From contig WTXI01000007.1 in the NCBI GenBank assembly GCA_022376515.1, positions 806,001 through 870,000 on the forward strand: a stretch of DNA of 64,000 nt, given 5' to 3'. Position numbers and translations under genes: made by a program. Position 1 is the stretch's first letter. Each line of letters starts with the position of its first letter. Source of the DNA: Lactifluus volemus (Eukaryota; Basidiomycota; Agaricomycetes; Russulales; Russulaceae). The notes under the pieces are model-generated. The model was not told the origin of the DNA, did no database searches, and saw only the letters and a list, made by a program, of their open reading frames with translations. Positions 46,201 to 56,984 of the stretch are shown one piece after another.

Positions 46201-48239
46201 TAGGGGGTGCATGCCGTCGCAGAGCAATTAGGGAACTGATAGAGAGGGGTTCGATCGCAGCAAGAAGTTGTCCCATGACCGACCGGAATACAACCTGTGC
46301 TTCACGTGTTTTGAAGTACTCATTGAGAACTCCTTCGTATAGGTTGTCCAACAGACTCTCGCCGCCCCGAGTGTGTCCCAACAGGCGTTGTATGCACTCA
46401 TTCTTGCTAAGGCCAAGACTAGCAGGGCTATTTATGAACCCGCATGCAACGGCCGCCCACTGAAACAGGCCCTCTGCCGCCTTCGCTAACTTGGCACCAT
46501 GAGCTTTGAACACGTCGTCGGGGAGCTCGTTCCGTAGATATTCCCAGATATCTTGCTCCGTGTTGGTTGCCAGTTTGACATCGTTCATGTAAAGGGTATG
46601 GACAGAACGTGCGTTGGTGAAAGCAAGTTCAATACCATTCTCCAGCCTCGAAGTGATGAGTACCCGGAAGTTTGGTGGGAGATCGATGAGACATTGAGCA
46701 AGGAATGTGTGAAGCCCGTTTTTGCCAATTGTGGCACCACTCTCGTCCAATGCATCGATGACAAGAAGAATTGGACCACCAACTCGTAGGTCCTTGAGCG
46801 GTTCAAGGATGATGCGTTCAAAAAGTGTACGATAGTCTCGGCTACTGCGAAGAGACGAATCGTCCTTGATGACTCTCCCAAGGGCGAGTTTGAACGGAGG
46901 ATAGCGATCGGAAAGATCACGCGCAAGCGTTGTGAAGAGATAGTAAGCTTCGTCTTTGCAGTGCTCTCTCCGCAGAAAGGCGAAGTAAGAACCAAGACAC
47001 TTGTTTTCGAAGCTTCGTGCAATCTCGTGTGCGATCGAGGACTTTCCTGTGCCTGCTTGGCCGAGGAGGACGAGCACACGTTCAGATTTGGGATTCTCGA
47101 CCCACTTGATGATATAATCCAAGAAGTCTTCACGCGTGCCTGGAAGACAGCGTTTCTCGTCGCCGAATCGCCAGCCTCCTTTGTAAGGTATCTCTCTAAT
47201 TTTTGCATCCAGCTCTGTGTCCATGGTCAGATCGATGATCCGACGGTGTTGTGTAACTATTAGAATTACCCACCAACTTCTAATTCTTGGTTCGACTTCT
47301 CGGCTAGCTGTGTTCTCACACCGTCCCACATTTGAAGGACAGTGGCCTCGGTAGTGACAGCAGCATAAGCAAGGAACTTTTCCCGTAGTCGGACGAGGGT
47401 GGTGCGGTAGTTTTCGACCTTTTCATCAACTTGGCCGCGGATATTCTTCAACGCCCGCTTTCCTGAAAACCACGCGTTAGTTGTACGCAAAGAGAGAGGT
47501 CAAGATGATGTACCAAGTTGCACATCCTTTGCATATGATTCGATAATTTCGGCAATTTCGGAGACGTACTGCAACATCTCATCAAGGATTTTTGCCTGTG
47601 TAGACGCCGGCTGGATGTTCCTCAAAACGTCTGCCTCTTTTGCAAATTCGAACGCATCCTGTATCGCCTCAAGTAATGTTCTGACGTTGTTGTCACGCTG
47701 AACCTGCTGCAGCAAAGTCTGGTGGGAACGTGAAATTTTGTAAGATAAAATGTTCTATATTCTCCTCATGTCAAGGAGATGCACCTGAGGAATCATTGAG
47801 AGTAGACTCCATGCTAACTTCGCATAGGGATTCAACTGAAGAACAGAAGTTAGCTCAAAGAAGATAGGCAACCCGACATTTCACATACTCCTGCGATGGA
47901 ACTGACCGCATCCATTACCCGCTTGATAATATCGACGGCACTGCCCCATGTTTTCACCGTATCCAGTGCTTCCTCGGTGCGATCCAGAGTACGTGACAAC
48001 TCCACCTGACTGTCCACTACCGCTCCCACAGGAGTACCACTCTCAATGGGAAGGTCACCCGTCCCGGATAGAGGAGCAGTAACTGCCGTGGATGCCATGG
48101 TTTCTGTATTGACTGGAACAGTTGGACCTCCTTCAGCGACAGGGTTGATCGCAATAGAGTTCGGGGAGTTGACCAGCGCCGTCAGAGAAGAATTCGCGAT
48201 CGCCGCCGACACGACGATTTCTAAGAGCACGACCGGCAC
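43206..48239 (-). CDS. NACHT-WD40 NLR (STAND protein, HET-E-like)
   Basis: Fungal NLR-type receptor; relatives control heterokaryon incompatibility or innate responses. N-terminal exons (48239-47266) are helical: [80 protein letters not shown]. The NACHT exon (47208-46142) has [20 protein letters not shown], Walker [19 protein letters not shown], Walker [13 protein letters not shown] and sensor [13 protein letters not shown] helical linker follows ([27 protein letters not shown]). Then come about 14 WD40 repeats and a C-terminal cap ending [11 protein letters not shown] at 43206. The linker needs one extra base at 45897-45898 (giving [20 protein letters not shown]) and at 45810-45811 (giving [14 protein letters not shown]). 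The repeat array has further shifts, and another is near 43365. So it is an intact gene with sequence errors, or a decayed one. The exact start is uncertain. Confidence 0.8.
43490..45420 (-). repeat. Tandem WD40 repeat array, about 14 near-identical units
   Basis: Units of about 126-129 nt encode a consensus [20 protein letters not shown] followed by [20 protein letters not shown]. On the plus strand each unit shows the string GTGTGTCCAGTAAA, with small variants, near 43632, 43753, 43883, 44012, 44138, 44266, 44395, 44524, 44651, 44898, 45022, 45155 and 45285, plus one unit at 44773 that has lost 9 bases there. Identity between units is far higher than in structural WD40 proteins, the mark of recent amplification and concerted change. 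Confidence 0.9.
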
Positions 48240-49683
48240 CGTGTGGTGTCCACTGCGCCCGTCAGAATTGCTGAAAAAAATTTCAAGTTCTACAGGTAGG
48301 ACGTTCAGCCAGACACGAGTAAGAATTCCAATAAGAAGACGAACCTCGTTGGGGTTGACAAGCTATCTCCTGCCTTCCAACAAGGATGTCCTTCCGAATA
48401 ACCCTTTTCGCATAAAGAGATATTGTAATGCGAGAGTGTGGTTGTGCAGTGCTGCAGGAGACTTAGTAGAAGCAGAACTAAAAATACGGCATTTCTCACA
48501 AAGACTCGACATTCTCGTTCCATTCCACACGCCTCCCCACGCTCCGCATAGATCGTGTCTTCCGAGTTCTCTCCCCGTCGGTCATAGTAACATAATATCG
48601 TCTTGTTTTCTGAAGGAGGGTTTTGAGTCGGGGAAGGTCGTACGCTCTGAGGACTGGTAGGGGACAGTGATTTAGTACCTGTCACAGAGGGATCATGAAG
48701 ATACATACCAGTTACTTGGAGTGGCAGCAAGCGCTGTGGCATTTCGGTGACCTGAGCGCTGCTGTTGTATCCTATCGCGGAGATTTGAGGAACTGGACTG
48801 TAGTAATGGTTTACAACAGGGAACATCGGGGGGACGGGAGAAACTTTTACATACGAAGGTGGCATGTTTTAGAAGCTATAGAGGTAAGAAAGACGACAGG
48901 GAGTAAGCGATCGTTGTCTGGAGGCAGTCAGCCCAAATGGAAAACAACAACAAACGATGATCGACCATCGATAATGCAGCAATGCGACACTTCGAGTCCT
49001 CAACGTGACTAGATCAGGGATTTATTTGTATCATATCATAGAATCAATCTATACAGCATATTCTAGGTTGAGTTATCCCTCAAGGTTCAAGGCTTCAACT
49101 CGAAAGTCCGTATAAAACTAGTCCGAGCGTTCTGTGCTTAAATGGGGAGAAGGCTGAAAATAGTTGATCCTTCAACTGGACCTCTCTTCAAGGCTACTCT
49201 CCCTTGAAACATAAAGGACTGCAGGCCCAGGAGGCGAAGCTAGGTCAATGTTTTGGTGGGACGTAGAGTGCCAGTGAGCTTGCATTTTTTAAGGATCCAC
49301 GAACTGAACGCGAAGGCACTTTAACAGCGCTGGGCCATATTCGCGAGCGCACTACTGCTATTGTTATGGGCCTGGTTTGGTCCGGAGGAACCTCTTTATT
49401 TGGCCGCTTTCATAGACTCGACCTTCTATCGCCAATATGCAGAACAAAGAAAGTCAAACGGATGTCCGTCAGATGACGTTTTCTAAGTGATAAGTAGCAA
49501 CCATATTTCTAGCATCAAGGTCGTGGATCATGGTTTGCCTATAAGCCTGATAGTAGGACCTGAGATCGGTAGGCCTCCACCCAAGTCTGATGCTCTAGAG
49601 AAGAACAGAGTTATTATTTTTTCGCTAAACAAACACAACGTACAACCATTCTATTCAATTAAATTGTGGTCACTGGCATCATG
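48240..49683. other. Upstream region of the NLR, no gene settled
   Basis: A minus-strand frame at 48865-48305 (Pro-rich, with a hydrophobic stretch VFLVLLLLSLLQH) may be an upstream exon of the NLR or chance. It was not accepted for lack of homology. The rest is AT-rich with many stops. Confidence 0.35.
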
Positions 49684-49800
49684 ACCGTATGAGCCCAATT
49701 TGATCCGTGCACAAAGTTTGAGAGATCAAGCCGGGTGTCATGTGGCCTGCAATCCAGACAGTGTTGACCTGTGAAGCGGGGGAATCCATAAGAGGATATT
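49684..49800 (-). pseudogene. Relic of a second NLR C-terminus
   Basis: On the minus strand this stretch closely matches the 3' end of the NLR described above (plus-strand 43236-43312). Both contain CAATTTGATCCGTG, then CAA(A/G)TTTGA, ATCAAGCCGGGT and GCAATCCAGA(C/T)AGTG in the same order and spacing. No open frame or WD40 units flank it, so it looks like the remnant of a duplicated or deleted NLR. Confidence 0.65.
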
Positions 49801-50158
49801 AAGGAGATCCATTTCACAGATTGTCTTGTCGCGCATGGTGTATGAATACCTGCCGAGAACGCACCGCTCGCACCCAGCCAGCCAAGACAGACGTGTGCAC
49901 GCTCGCACCTCTTAAGTGGTCCCGGGAATTCAGAGGAGCAAGTTCTGCTTGCCCTGCTCGATCTTCATTGAAGCCACCCTGGGTCACTTTGAAGGACGCG
50001 CTCTCGCTTATACAAGGGTTTGATCAATTTGACCCGCGGGTACCTCGCGGAAGCCGAGTCAAGTCGGTTGACGGAGCATGGGAAACGGGGACACGTGAGC
50101 ACGCGGCAGTCGCGTGAATAACCCTAACCTGGTTCTCTTTCTTTCCCCTTTAACGTCC
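49801..50158. other. No gene recognised
   Basis: Between the NLR relic and the E2 gene. A 98-codon plus-strand frame at 49821-50117 lacks a known domain. The C/T-rich end is the E2 leader. Confidence 0.4.
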
Positions 50159-51118
50159 ATGGCTTCTCCCAATGCTCGTGCTTTACGGTACGTTGCATCA
50201 GTTTTGATTACATCGATGTTACCAGCATTAACGCCGCATCAGTCGCATTCATAAAGTAAATTGAATCCCCATCCCTTCACTTCGCATGTCCAAAACCCCT
50301 TATGAATGACACTCCTAGGAACTTGCTGACCTGAACGCCAATCCCATTGATGTGCGCACTTGTCAAAGTTGAGATAATCATCGCACACTCAGCACGATAT
50401 ATGCAGGGGGTTTCCTATGAAGTGACGGAGGAAAATTTACTCAACTGGAAATGCTCAATCAAGGGAGCGGTATGTTGTCCCCCACCTTGGTCGCACGTGT
50501 CGTAATGATGAACTCTGGACTAGTCAGACAGCCCCTATAAGGGAGGGACGTTCTGCTTCAAGCTAACACTTCCAGAGGACTTTCCATTCAAGCCGCCAAC
50601 TGTATGGCATTTCTGGTGTCCTGCATATTCATACAGGCTTACGTAGGCAAAATATCCTAGATAACATTCACCACTAAGATTTATCATCCCGGAATCAATG
50701 AGGAAGGTAGTATATGCGTGCCTATTCTGCGAGATCAGGTACGTGCTTCCCAGTCGACTGTCAACCTGTAACTGACAAAAAACTTTGGAGTGGAAACCAT
50801 CCATTACTCTTGCTACAGGTGAGCGGCGCAATGCGGCACTTTTGTTGAGCACTGTTTAATTCTTGTGACAGTGCTTTCTGTCATTCTTGAGAAGGTAAAC
50901 AACCCGAGTGCAGATGACCCGTTTGAACCTGAGATTGCCGCTGTAAGTGGACTAATTTTGAAGAATGGACATGATCGGGACCGAAACTGTTGATTGAATG
51001 TAGCAATTAAAAAGCGACAAAGCGGCGTTCCTTGGTACAGCAAGGGAATGGACCAAGAAGTGAGTGACCCTATGGCGGGTTGTCTATTGACTGACCTGGT
51101 TTTGATAGATTCGCCTGA
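50159..51118 (+). CDS. Ubiquitin-conjugating enzyme E2, Ubc4/5-like
   Basis: Takes ubiquitin from E1 and passes it to substrates with an E3. Exons give [40 protein letters not shown] and [20 protein letters not shown]. Then come [20 protein letters not shown], the HPN-like HPGIN, and the catalytic Cys in [18 protein letters not shown]. It ends [30 protein letters not shown] and [10 protein letters not shown], the typical Ubc4/5 C-terminus. About 148 residues, the minimal UBC fold. It differs from Ubc4/5 in HPG for HPN and in ICVPIL for ICLDIL, so it is a diverged paralogue. At least eight introns, one flanking a 13-nt exon (50243-50255). Start at 50159 lies in a good leader context. No frame break seen. 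Confidence 0.88.
50243..50255 (+). other. 13-nt micro-exon of the E2 gene
   Basis: T CGC ATT CAT AAA sits between an acceptor CATCAG and a donor GTAAAT. It is needed to read LRRIHKELADLN in frame, and R(I/L)xKEL is conserved at this position in E2 enzymes. Confidence 0.75.
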
Positions 51119-51518
51119 CGGGTGTTGTAATTGTGATTTTGTAAATATATGTACCAATACATAAATGGAAATCAAACTAGTATTAAATTGGGTCTGACGG
51201 CTTTGGCTTGACGGGCTGACGGAGACGGTAGACGGGGAGTGTGGAGCCGTTGGATCTGTTTTACTGTCTCTCACTTGTACTGTACTGTACCGTACCGAGG
51301 TGGTATCCTTTATCCTCTCCCCAACTCTCTTTCTCTTTTCTTTTGTTTTACGGTAGCCGGTCCGCAAAGACTGTCTCTCCTTGATCGACTTCCCACCCTT
51401 TTACCAACTCGTGTTTACCACGTTGCACGACCCATTCCCTCACTTCCCACTCTCTCCTGCACTTTTCCTTGTTAGGGTTCACCCTTAACGTGCACAACGC
51501 GAGGCTAGAATAGTCACC
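51119..51518. other. Promoter region, no gene recognised
   Basis: Strongly pyrimidine-rich from about 51300 to 51470 on the plus strand, as often found before fungal transcription starts. It also holds a small stutter GTACTGTACTGTACCGTACC at about 51277-51296. It should contain the promoter of the Ser-rich protein. Confidence 0.45.
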
Positions 51519-54500
51519 ATGTATCGCTTTCGGTAAGCCTACCCGCTGTCACTTGTGCCGGCATCCTTCACATCGTTTCCCTCTTTTCCGCTTTATCATC
51601 GCTCCTACAGAAAGTGGTCCGACCCTAGGCGAACGCAAGTTCCAGAATCTGTGCGCTCTAGTACCGCGTCCTCGCGCAATCCGCCACAGCCTTCCGAACC
51701 TCTTCCGGTTTTACCCCCCATAAGCGACTTTCGCACGTCGTTAATCCTTCCCGGGTACGTCCCTGGATCATTTTTCTGTTTTATCCACCACTTCTTAATG
51801 CGCCATGTCACCACTCCTAGCCTCTCGCGCCGCTTCACCCTTCTACGTTCCTCCTCTGGAGACCCCGTCTCGCTAGACGATCTCAAAAGTAGGTTGGCCG
51901 AGCAGCGTGCTCGTGGTGCAGAGAATCATCTCTCCGAAGAAGAAGAAGACATGTTCTTACAAACCCTCGGTCGTCTACGCTCCAAGCCATCCTCTAGTTC
52001 AACCAGCGGCGACTCGACTTATGGCCCATCCCGTGACTCCACTCGCTCCGGAGAAACACTCACCAGTTCCGTCACCTCATCCCCAGCTTCAGGCAAACGT
52101 TACAGCAACAATATGTTCGGCTCTGGAAAATTTAAAGACTATACTTATATCCGCAGTGTGGCGAAAGATCGTTCCAGCAAAGCCAGCACGGGCAGGCGGA
52201 GCGCGACTTCCACAGCACTCTCAATTAGTAGTCCCTTTGGCAAGTCGTCAGACATGTCTATACCCGAGGAGTCCTCGCAGACCGAGCCTGATCCGACAGC
52301 CCACGATTCTGACACCACTCTTCTTGTCGAGTCATCTACCGGTGAATTGGAGCAGAGCATGATAAAGACATTTCAGCCAACTCATCTACGAAGAGCGTCG
52401 ATAGCAGTAGAAGAGGTGATACGCGAACTCGAGGAGGTCGAGGGTGACGGTGATGATGAAATTTTGATTCCACGCTCACCTGCACCCGAACGTGCTTCTA
52501 GCTTCAACAAAAGATCGGTGAGTGGCTGTGGCAAATGCATTGCTTCTGTTTCATCTCATCTCTCGTTTGCACAGTCCGCCAAGCCCAGTCGAGTTCCATT
52601 TCAGCATCCAGTGTGTATGAAACTGGGACTGCAGTATCCCCAGATCCTCGAACCCAAACAGATGCTGCCGAGTTCCGCTCCACCCCATCTCCCTACCCTC
52701 GCGCAGAAACCTCACCTACCCCTCGATTCCCGGGCTATATTCCAGGCATGCCGAGACCCATGACACCCCGCGACGCGACTTTCGAGCCAGATGAAGTTCC
52801 CCCTCTTCGTCTTCGACTCCCCGCGCCACGTCTCCACGCATCCCTAGCATGGATAGAGCTACTTCCCCGAATCTCGCTTCGGGTGTCCTTCGTCGTGACT
52901 CGACGTCCATGCGACAACCGCACCGTGCATCGTCTCCTATCTCGACGAATATTAGCGCCCCGATCGCCTCGCGGGTTTCTGGCGTCAATGGCCATTTAAC
53001 TCCAGACCACTGGCGTACCCCGGACGTCACGTCTATTGATTTTGGAAATCCAGTGGACTCGTCTCTTCTGGGTCGACGTCGCCCGGTCTCGCCCTTCTCT
53101 TCAGGCACATATCAAAGTATGACGGTGTCGTCTCGCCCGTCCACGCCGAGTAACGTCACGTGGAAGGCACCATCAACGCCCGGTAGTGGAGGTGGACACA
53201 GTCGTAGTGGGAGTGTCGTGGGTTTCACTGAATTAGACTTTGCCGTATCCGGTCTACCGTCGCCGGTTCGGAACGGGTTTGATAGACCTTCGATGCACAA
53301 CAGGAGCGATAGCAACATGAGCTCGAATGACCCTCTAGGGATTTCTCAGCTAGGTCGATCTGGGTCCGTACTTGGCAGCCGATCGCTACGGTCCCCGGCT
53401 TTACCAGATTCCCCACTTCTTGAACAACACCACAATATCAGTAGCATAGGGGCCCTTACGTTACCCAAACAGAGCCAGCCCCCATCCAGTGACAATGATC
53501 TTAATTCATCGCCGCTAGCGAATGCTCGGTTGAGATCGTCAACACCAACGCAGTACCCTCCCCGCTCCCCCCCTGGCTCTCCGGCATTCTCTGAGCATGA
53601 AGCAGGTCGCTCCTCGCGTCGTGGCTCGCGTCAAGCACTGCCTCTCCGTTCACCCTGAATCAGTCACAGACTCTCATCTGTCCCCCATTGCTAATTCATC
53701 GCGCTCGTCGCTAGAGTCGGCAGGTTCGAGCTACCACACTTGGGAAGCGGACAAGCAGGATCGGACGCTCCCACACCTCGCGGCACTCGACCCTCAGCCA
53801 CCAGCTTGGCACGACCTGTCTGTTCAGTCTAATCCAGCGGCAGATGGAGACGTAGAAGAGATAATGCAGCAGTACTCGGGATTAGGCAAAGGTGATCTCA
53901 TTGCAGTCCAAGAGCGACTTATATTTGCTGCGAAATTAAAAGCAGAGGCGCCCGAGCCACGTGAGCGGAGGAATTCACTCCGGAAAAGACGGCCGTCCAC
54001 ATCACAATCCGTTAATGGGAGAGATAGAGATAGCGCCGTAAGTCGGGTGCCAATTATCGGCTCTGTAAGATAGGTCTGACTGAGGTATAGACCACCGATG
54101 TCACTCAGCAAGGGTCTCCACAGCGACCAATACTCCAGGAGAACGCTATCATTGGCTTGGATGCCGTATCTGAGAGCATCCGTGTACCCCGGTCAAAGAT
54201 GCCCGGTACTCCAAGCGGTTTGAGAACCGACACGGATGTCGTCGCTAGCCCTTCAGCCGAACCGGAGCCTTCCAGTGCAACACGCAGGAAAAATGCGCTC
54301 GCTCGGGCATTGTTCGGTGGTTCAGATTCTGAACAATCGCTCACACCCCCATCCCCACAATTGACGGACGGCCCGATCGCTGGCTCTGGGGGTTTCTCTT
54401 CGGAGCGATCGCCCTTGATTGAGAGCTCTGCCAGCTTGCGCTCCTTGCGCGAGACGATTTCGCCTACGACCTACGCGGTGAATGCCAGCGTTGTCAACGC

Positions 54501-56670
54501 ATCTGCGACGGAGTTGCCTGATAAACAGCTGCAACTGGCACGGGAGGTGCAACGCCGGGCCGAGGAAGCAATGGCGCAGTTAAGAAGACCCCCTCCAACC
54601 CTAAAATCAACGATGGTTCTCACCGGAAGCGGATTGATTTGAGCCAAATTTCTGGACCAAAACTCGTCTCCGCGTCCACCAGTGTCGACGCGATCCCAGT
54701 TCGCTCTTCATCGGTGGCGTCTGGACAGATATTCGCGTCGCAAGCGCAATCTGCAAACTCCGCCAAGCTCGGGACTCGCTTTAAAAAGTTTCGTGGATCC
54801 CTTCGCGCCAGACCAGCAACTTCGCCTTCGAGCGAGGAGTCAACTCAACATCCCTTCGAACCAGCCTCCACTGATCGCTCGTTGGCAGGTACGCCTGATG
54901 GCCCATACAGCGCAATCGAGCTTTCTCGAGCCAAGGTCTCCATTCCTTCTCCGCCAGCCACGACCGGACCAGGCCTGAAGGGCTTTGTCTCCCGTTTCTT
55001 GAAGCCGCGCTCAGGAGAGACGCCAGAGCATGACCGTCGAAAGCGGGTGCCCTCGTCTGCCTCCAGATTGGACCTCCGCCGTACTTCGGACCAGAAAAAT
55101 AGAACAACGTCATGAGCGAACCGAGCCTCGTCAAGGCATTCAGTCTGCACCTCCAGATAATAAATCGTTCCGTCCAAACACTCCTGTCTCCCCTGAGGAA
55201 CCTCCTTCGCCACCTAATCCACCTCCCTCGGCGCAGTCTCCACCTGATGAAAGCGCCGCGAGGGCGTAGATGAGAACGCGCTGAAACAATTCATCGACGC
55301 CGCAAATAACCTCGGTCTTGATCAAGACGCTCTTTCGGAGTTTTTGGACGTTCTACGTCGGTAGGCTCAAGACTGACGGTTCAAGGTTCCAGGCATAGTC
55401 CGTCGTATCGAATGATAAACCCGGAAACGACAATGGCAACCTCGCTTTGAGTGAAACTGCACCACTATTCGGAACCAGTTCGCCCGGCTCACGCTATAGT
55501 GTCGGACAGCCCTCGCTGCGACCACCTGGCGACATCATAGGAAAAGCGCCATTAGGAGGCCGAGTACTCGCAATACGACAACGTCGGATGCAGCCGTGGT
55601 CCGGCGAACTCTGATTTTCCCAGCGGAGGCGAGACAGTCGGTTCTGGAGCCGGGCATGGGTCTCCGTAAGAGCTCGTCCACGCGTCGTCGTCGATCAGCA
55701 AGCGCAGCATCGACGCACTCCAACCGCTCTCTTCATGATCGTGTGCCTACACCTCCACCTCCCAAGTCTTCAGCTGCGCGGCGATTCTCTGCTGAACAAT
55801 CACCGCCCTTGCCCCTTATACCCAATTCGCTCATGGCGCACACACAGGCCATTAGCACACCCCAACCTACCTCTGCCGTTCCTTTAGAAAAGTCCAACTC
55901 GGCCTATGATTCTTTGCAAGTCTTTCCCAACTTTCTCAATTCCGGCTTGGTTGTTCTAAACCCATTTTTTGTCCCCTGATAGATATGATATGTACACCGG
56001 CGACGGGAAACCTGCGATATCTGCCAACGCAGACACGCAACTGCCTGACAGCTCGGGTTCCAATTCAGGCCCCACGCTGCAAAACTTGGAACCGGGAACA
56101 GCAGTCGAAGTCTTGGAATTAGCAAACGGGGAGACTATCTGGTGCGTCCCAGTTTTAGAGCTCCGACAACTCAGAGATTAAATGATACCGGGCTCCTCGT
56201 GATACAGGTCCATCGTGAACGGCCTCCGGGATGATGACGAAGAGTCGTTTTATGGGAACCGCGCCAGTTTCGTGTCCGAGTATTCCAATGATGGTATGCA
56301 GGTGTTCTTCAAGGAACACGGAAGGACGGGATCCAAAGACAGCCAAACTTCATTCTTATCACGCAAGAAGGCCACGCAAGGGCCGAAGCGGCCAGAGACC
56401 AAAGTGAGTGAAAAGTCTTTAAATGGTTTTAGGGTTTGAGCTGATCCTGAACCCCCTCCCCTTCGTCTTTGTCTCTCGCACATCCAGGTTTTCTTCAGCT
56501 CGTCGACGCAGATAGGACGCCTGATAGATAACCTCTCGCAAGGGGCTGATTCTGGCTCTTTCAATATCCTCCCGAATGCTTCCAATGGAGCTTCGTCTCC
56601 GTCTGACTCGATGCATTGGACCGTTGAGGAGCGTCTAGAGCACATGCTCAACTCTCTTGGCACGGCATAG
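51519..56670 (+). CDS. Large Ser-rich disordered protein, conserved ends
   Basis: Family not recognised. First exon MYRFR, then KWSDPRRTQVPES and a conserved-looking block LDDLKSRLAEQRARGAENHL and SEEEEDMFLQTLGRLR. The middle of more than 1,000 residues is Ser/Pro-rich disorder with Arg-flanked serines (likely kinase sites). A coiled segment occurs at LPDKQLQLAREVQRRAEEAM. The C-terminal part looks folded: TAVEVLELANGETIWSIVNG, LRDDDEESFYGNRASFVSEY, DGMQVFFKEHGRTGSK, VFFSSSTQIGRLIDNLSQGA, ending MLNSLGTA. The charged ends and Ser-rich middle suggest a cortical or polarity scaffold; this is inference. Frame changes are repaired by one base at the C run 54589-54593 (giving KINDGSHRKRIDLSQI) and the G run 55262-55264 (giving SAARGVDENALKQFIDA). 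Others near 53600-53660 and 55080 are not resolved. Confidence 0.6.
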
Positions 56671-56984
56671 CCCCGTCACACCTATCCTAGTAGTATCCCT
56701 TGCCGCGTTGCACATCATACCTTTCCTTGTCTTGTGTCACTGCTTTCATTTGTTTTACGCTGATCATTTCACGGGGTTCCGATCGGTAGGCTATATATAT
56801 ATACACATACAGTAACAGTAATACATTAAGGCGTGCTAACGCTGTACATGTGTCCACTGTTATCCAGCCATGTACATGGGTGGTGTACATGGGTTTAAAA
56901 TATACGCACATCTCCATCTCCAACTGTGATAACACGCGTGAGTCCGTATAGTCGGATCTTGTCAACCCTGGAGTTTGGGAGGGT

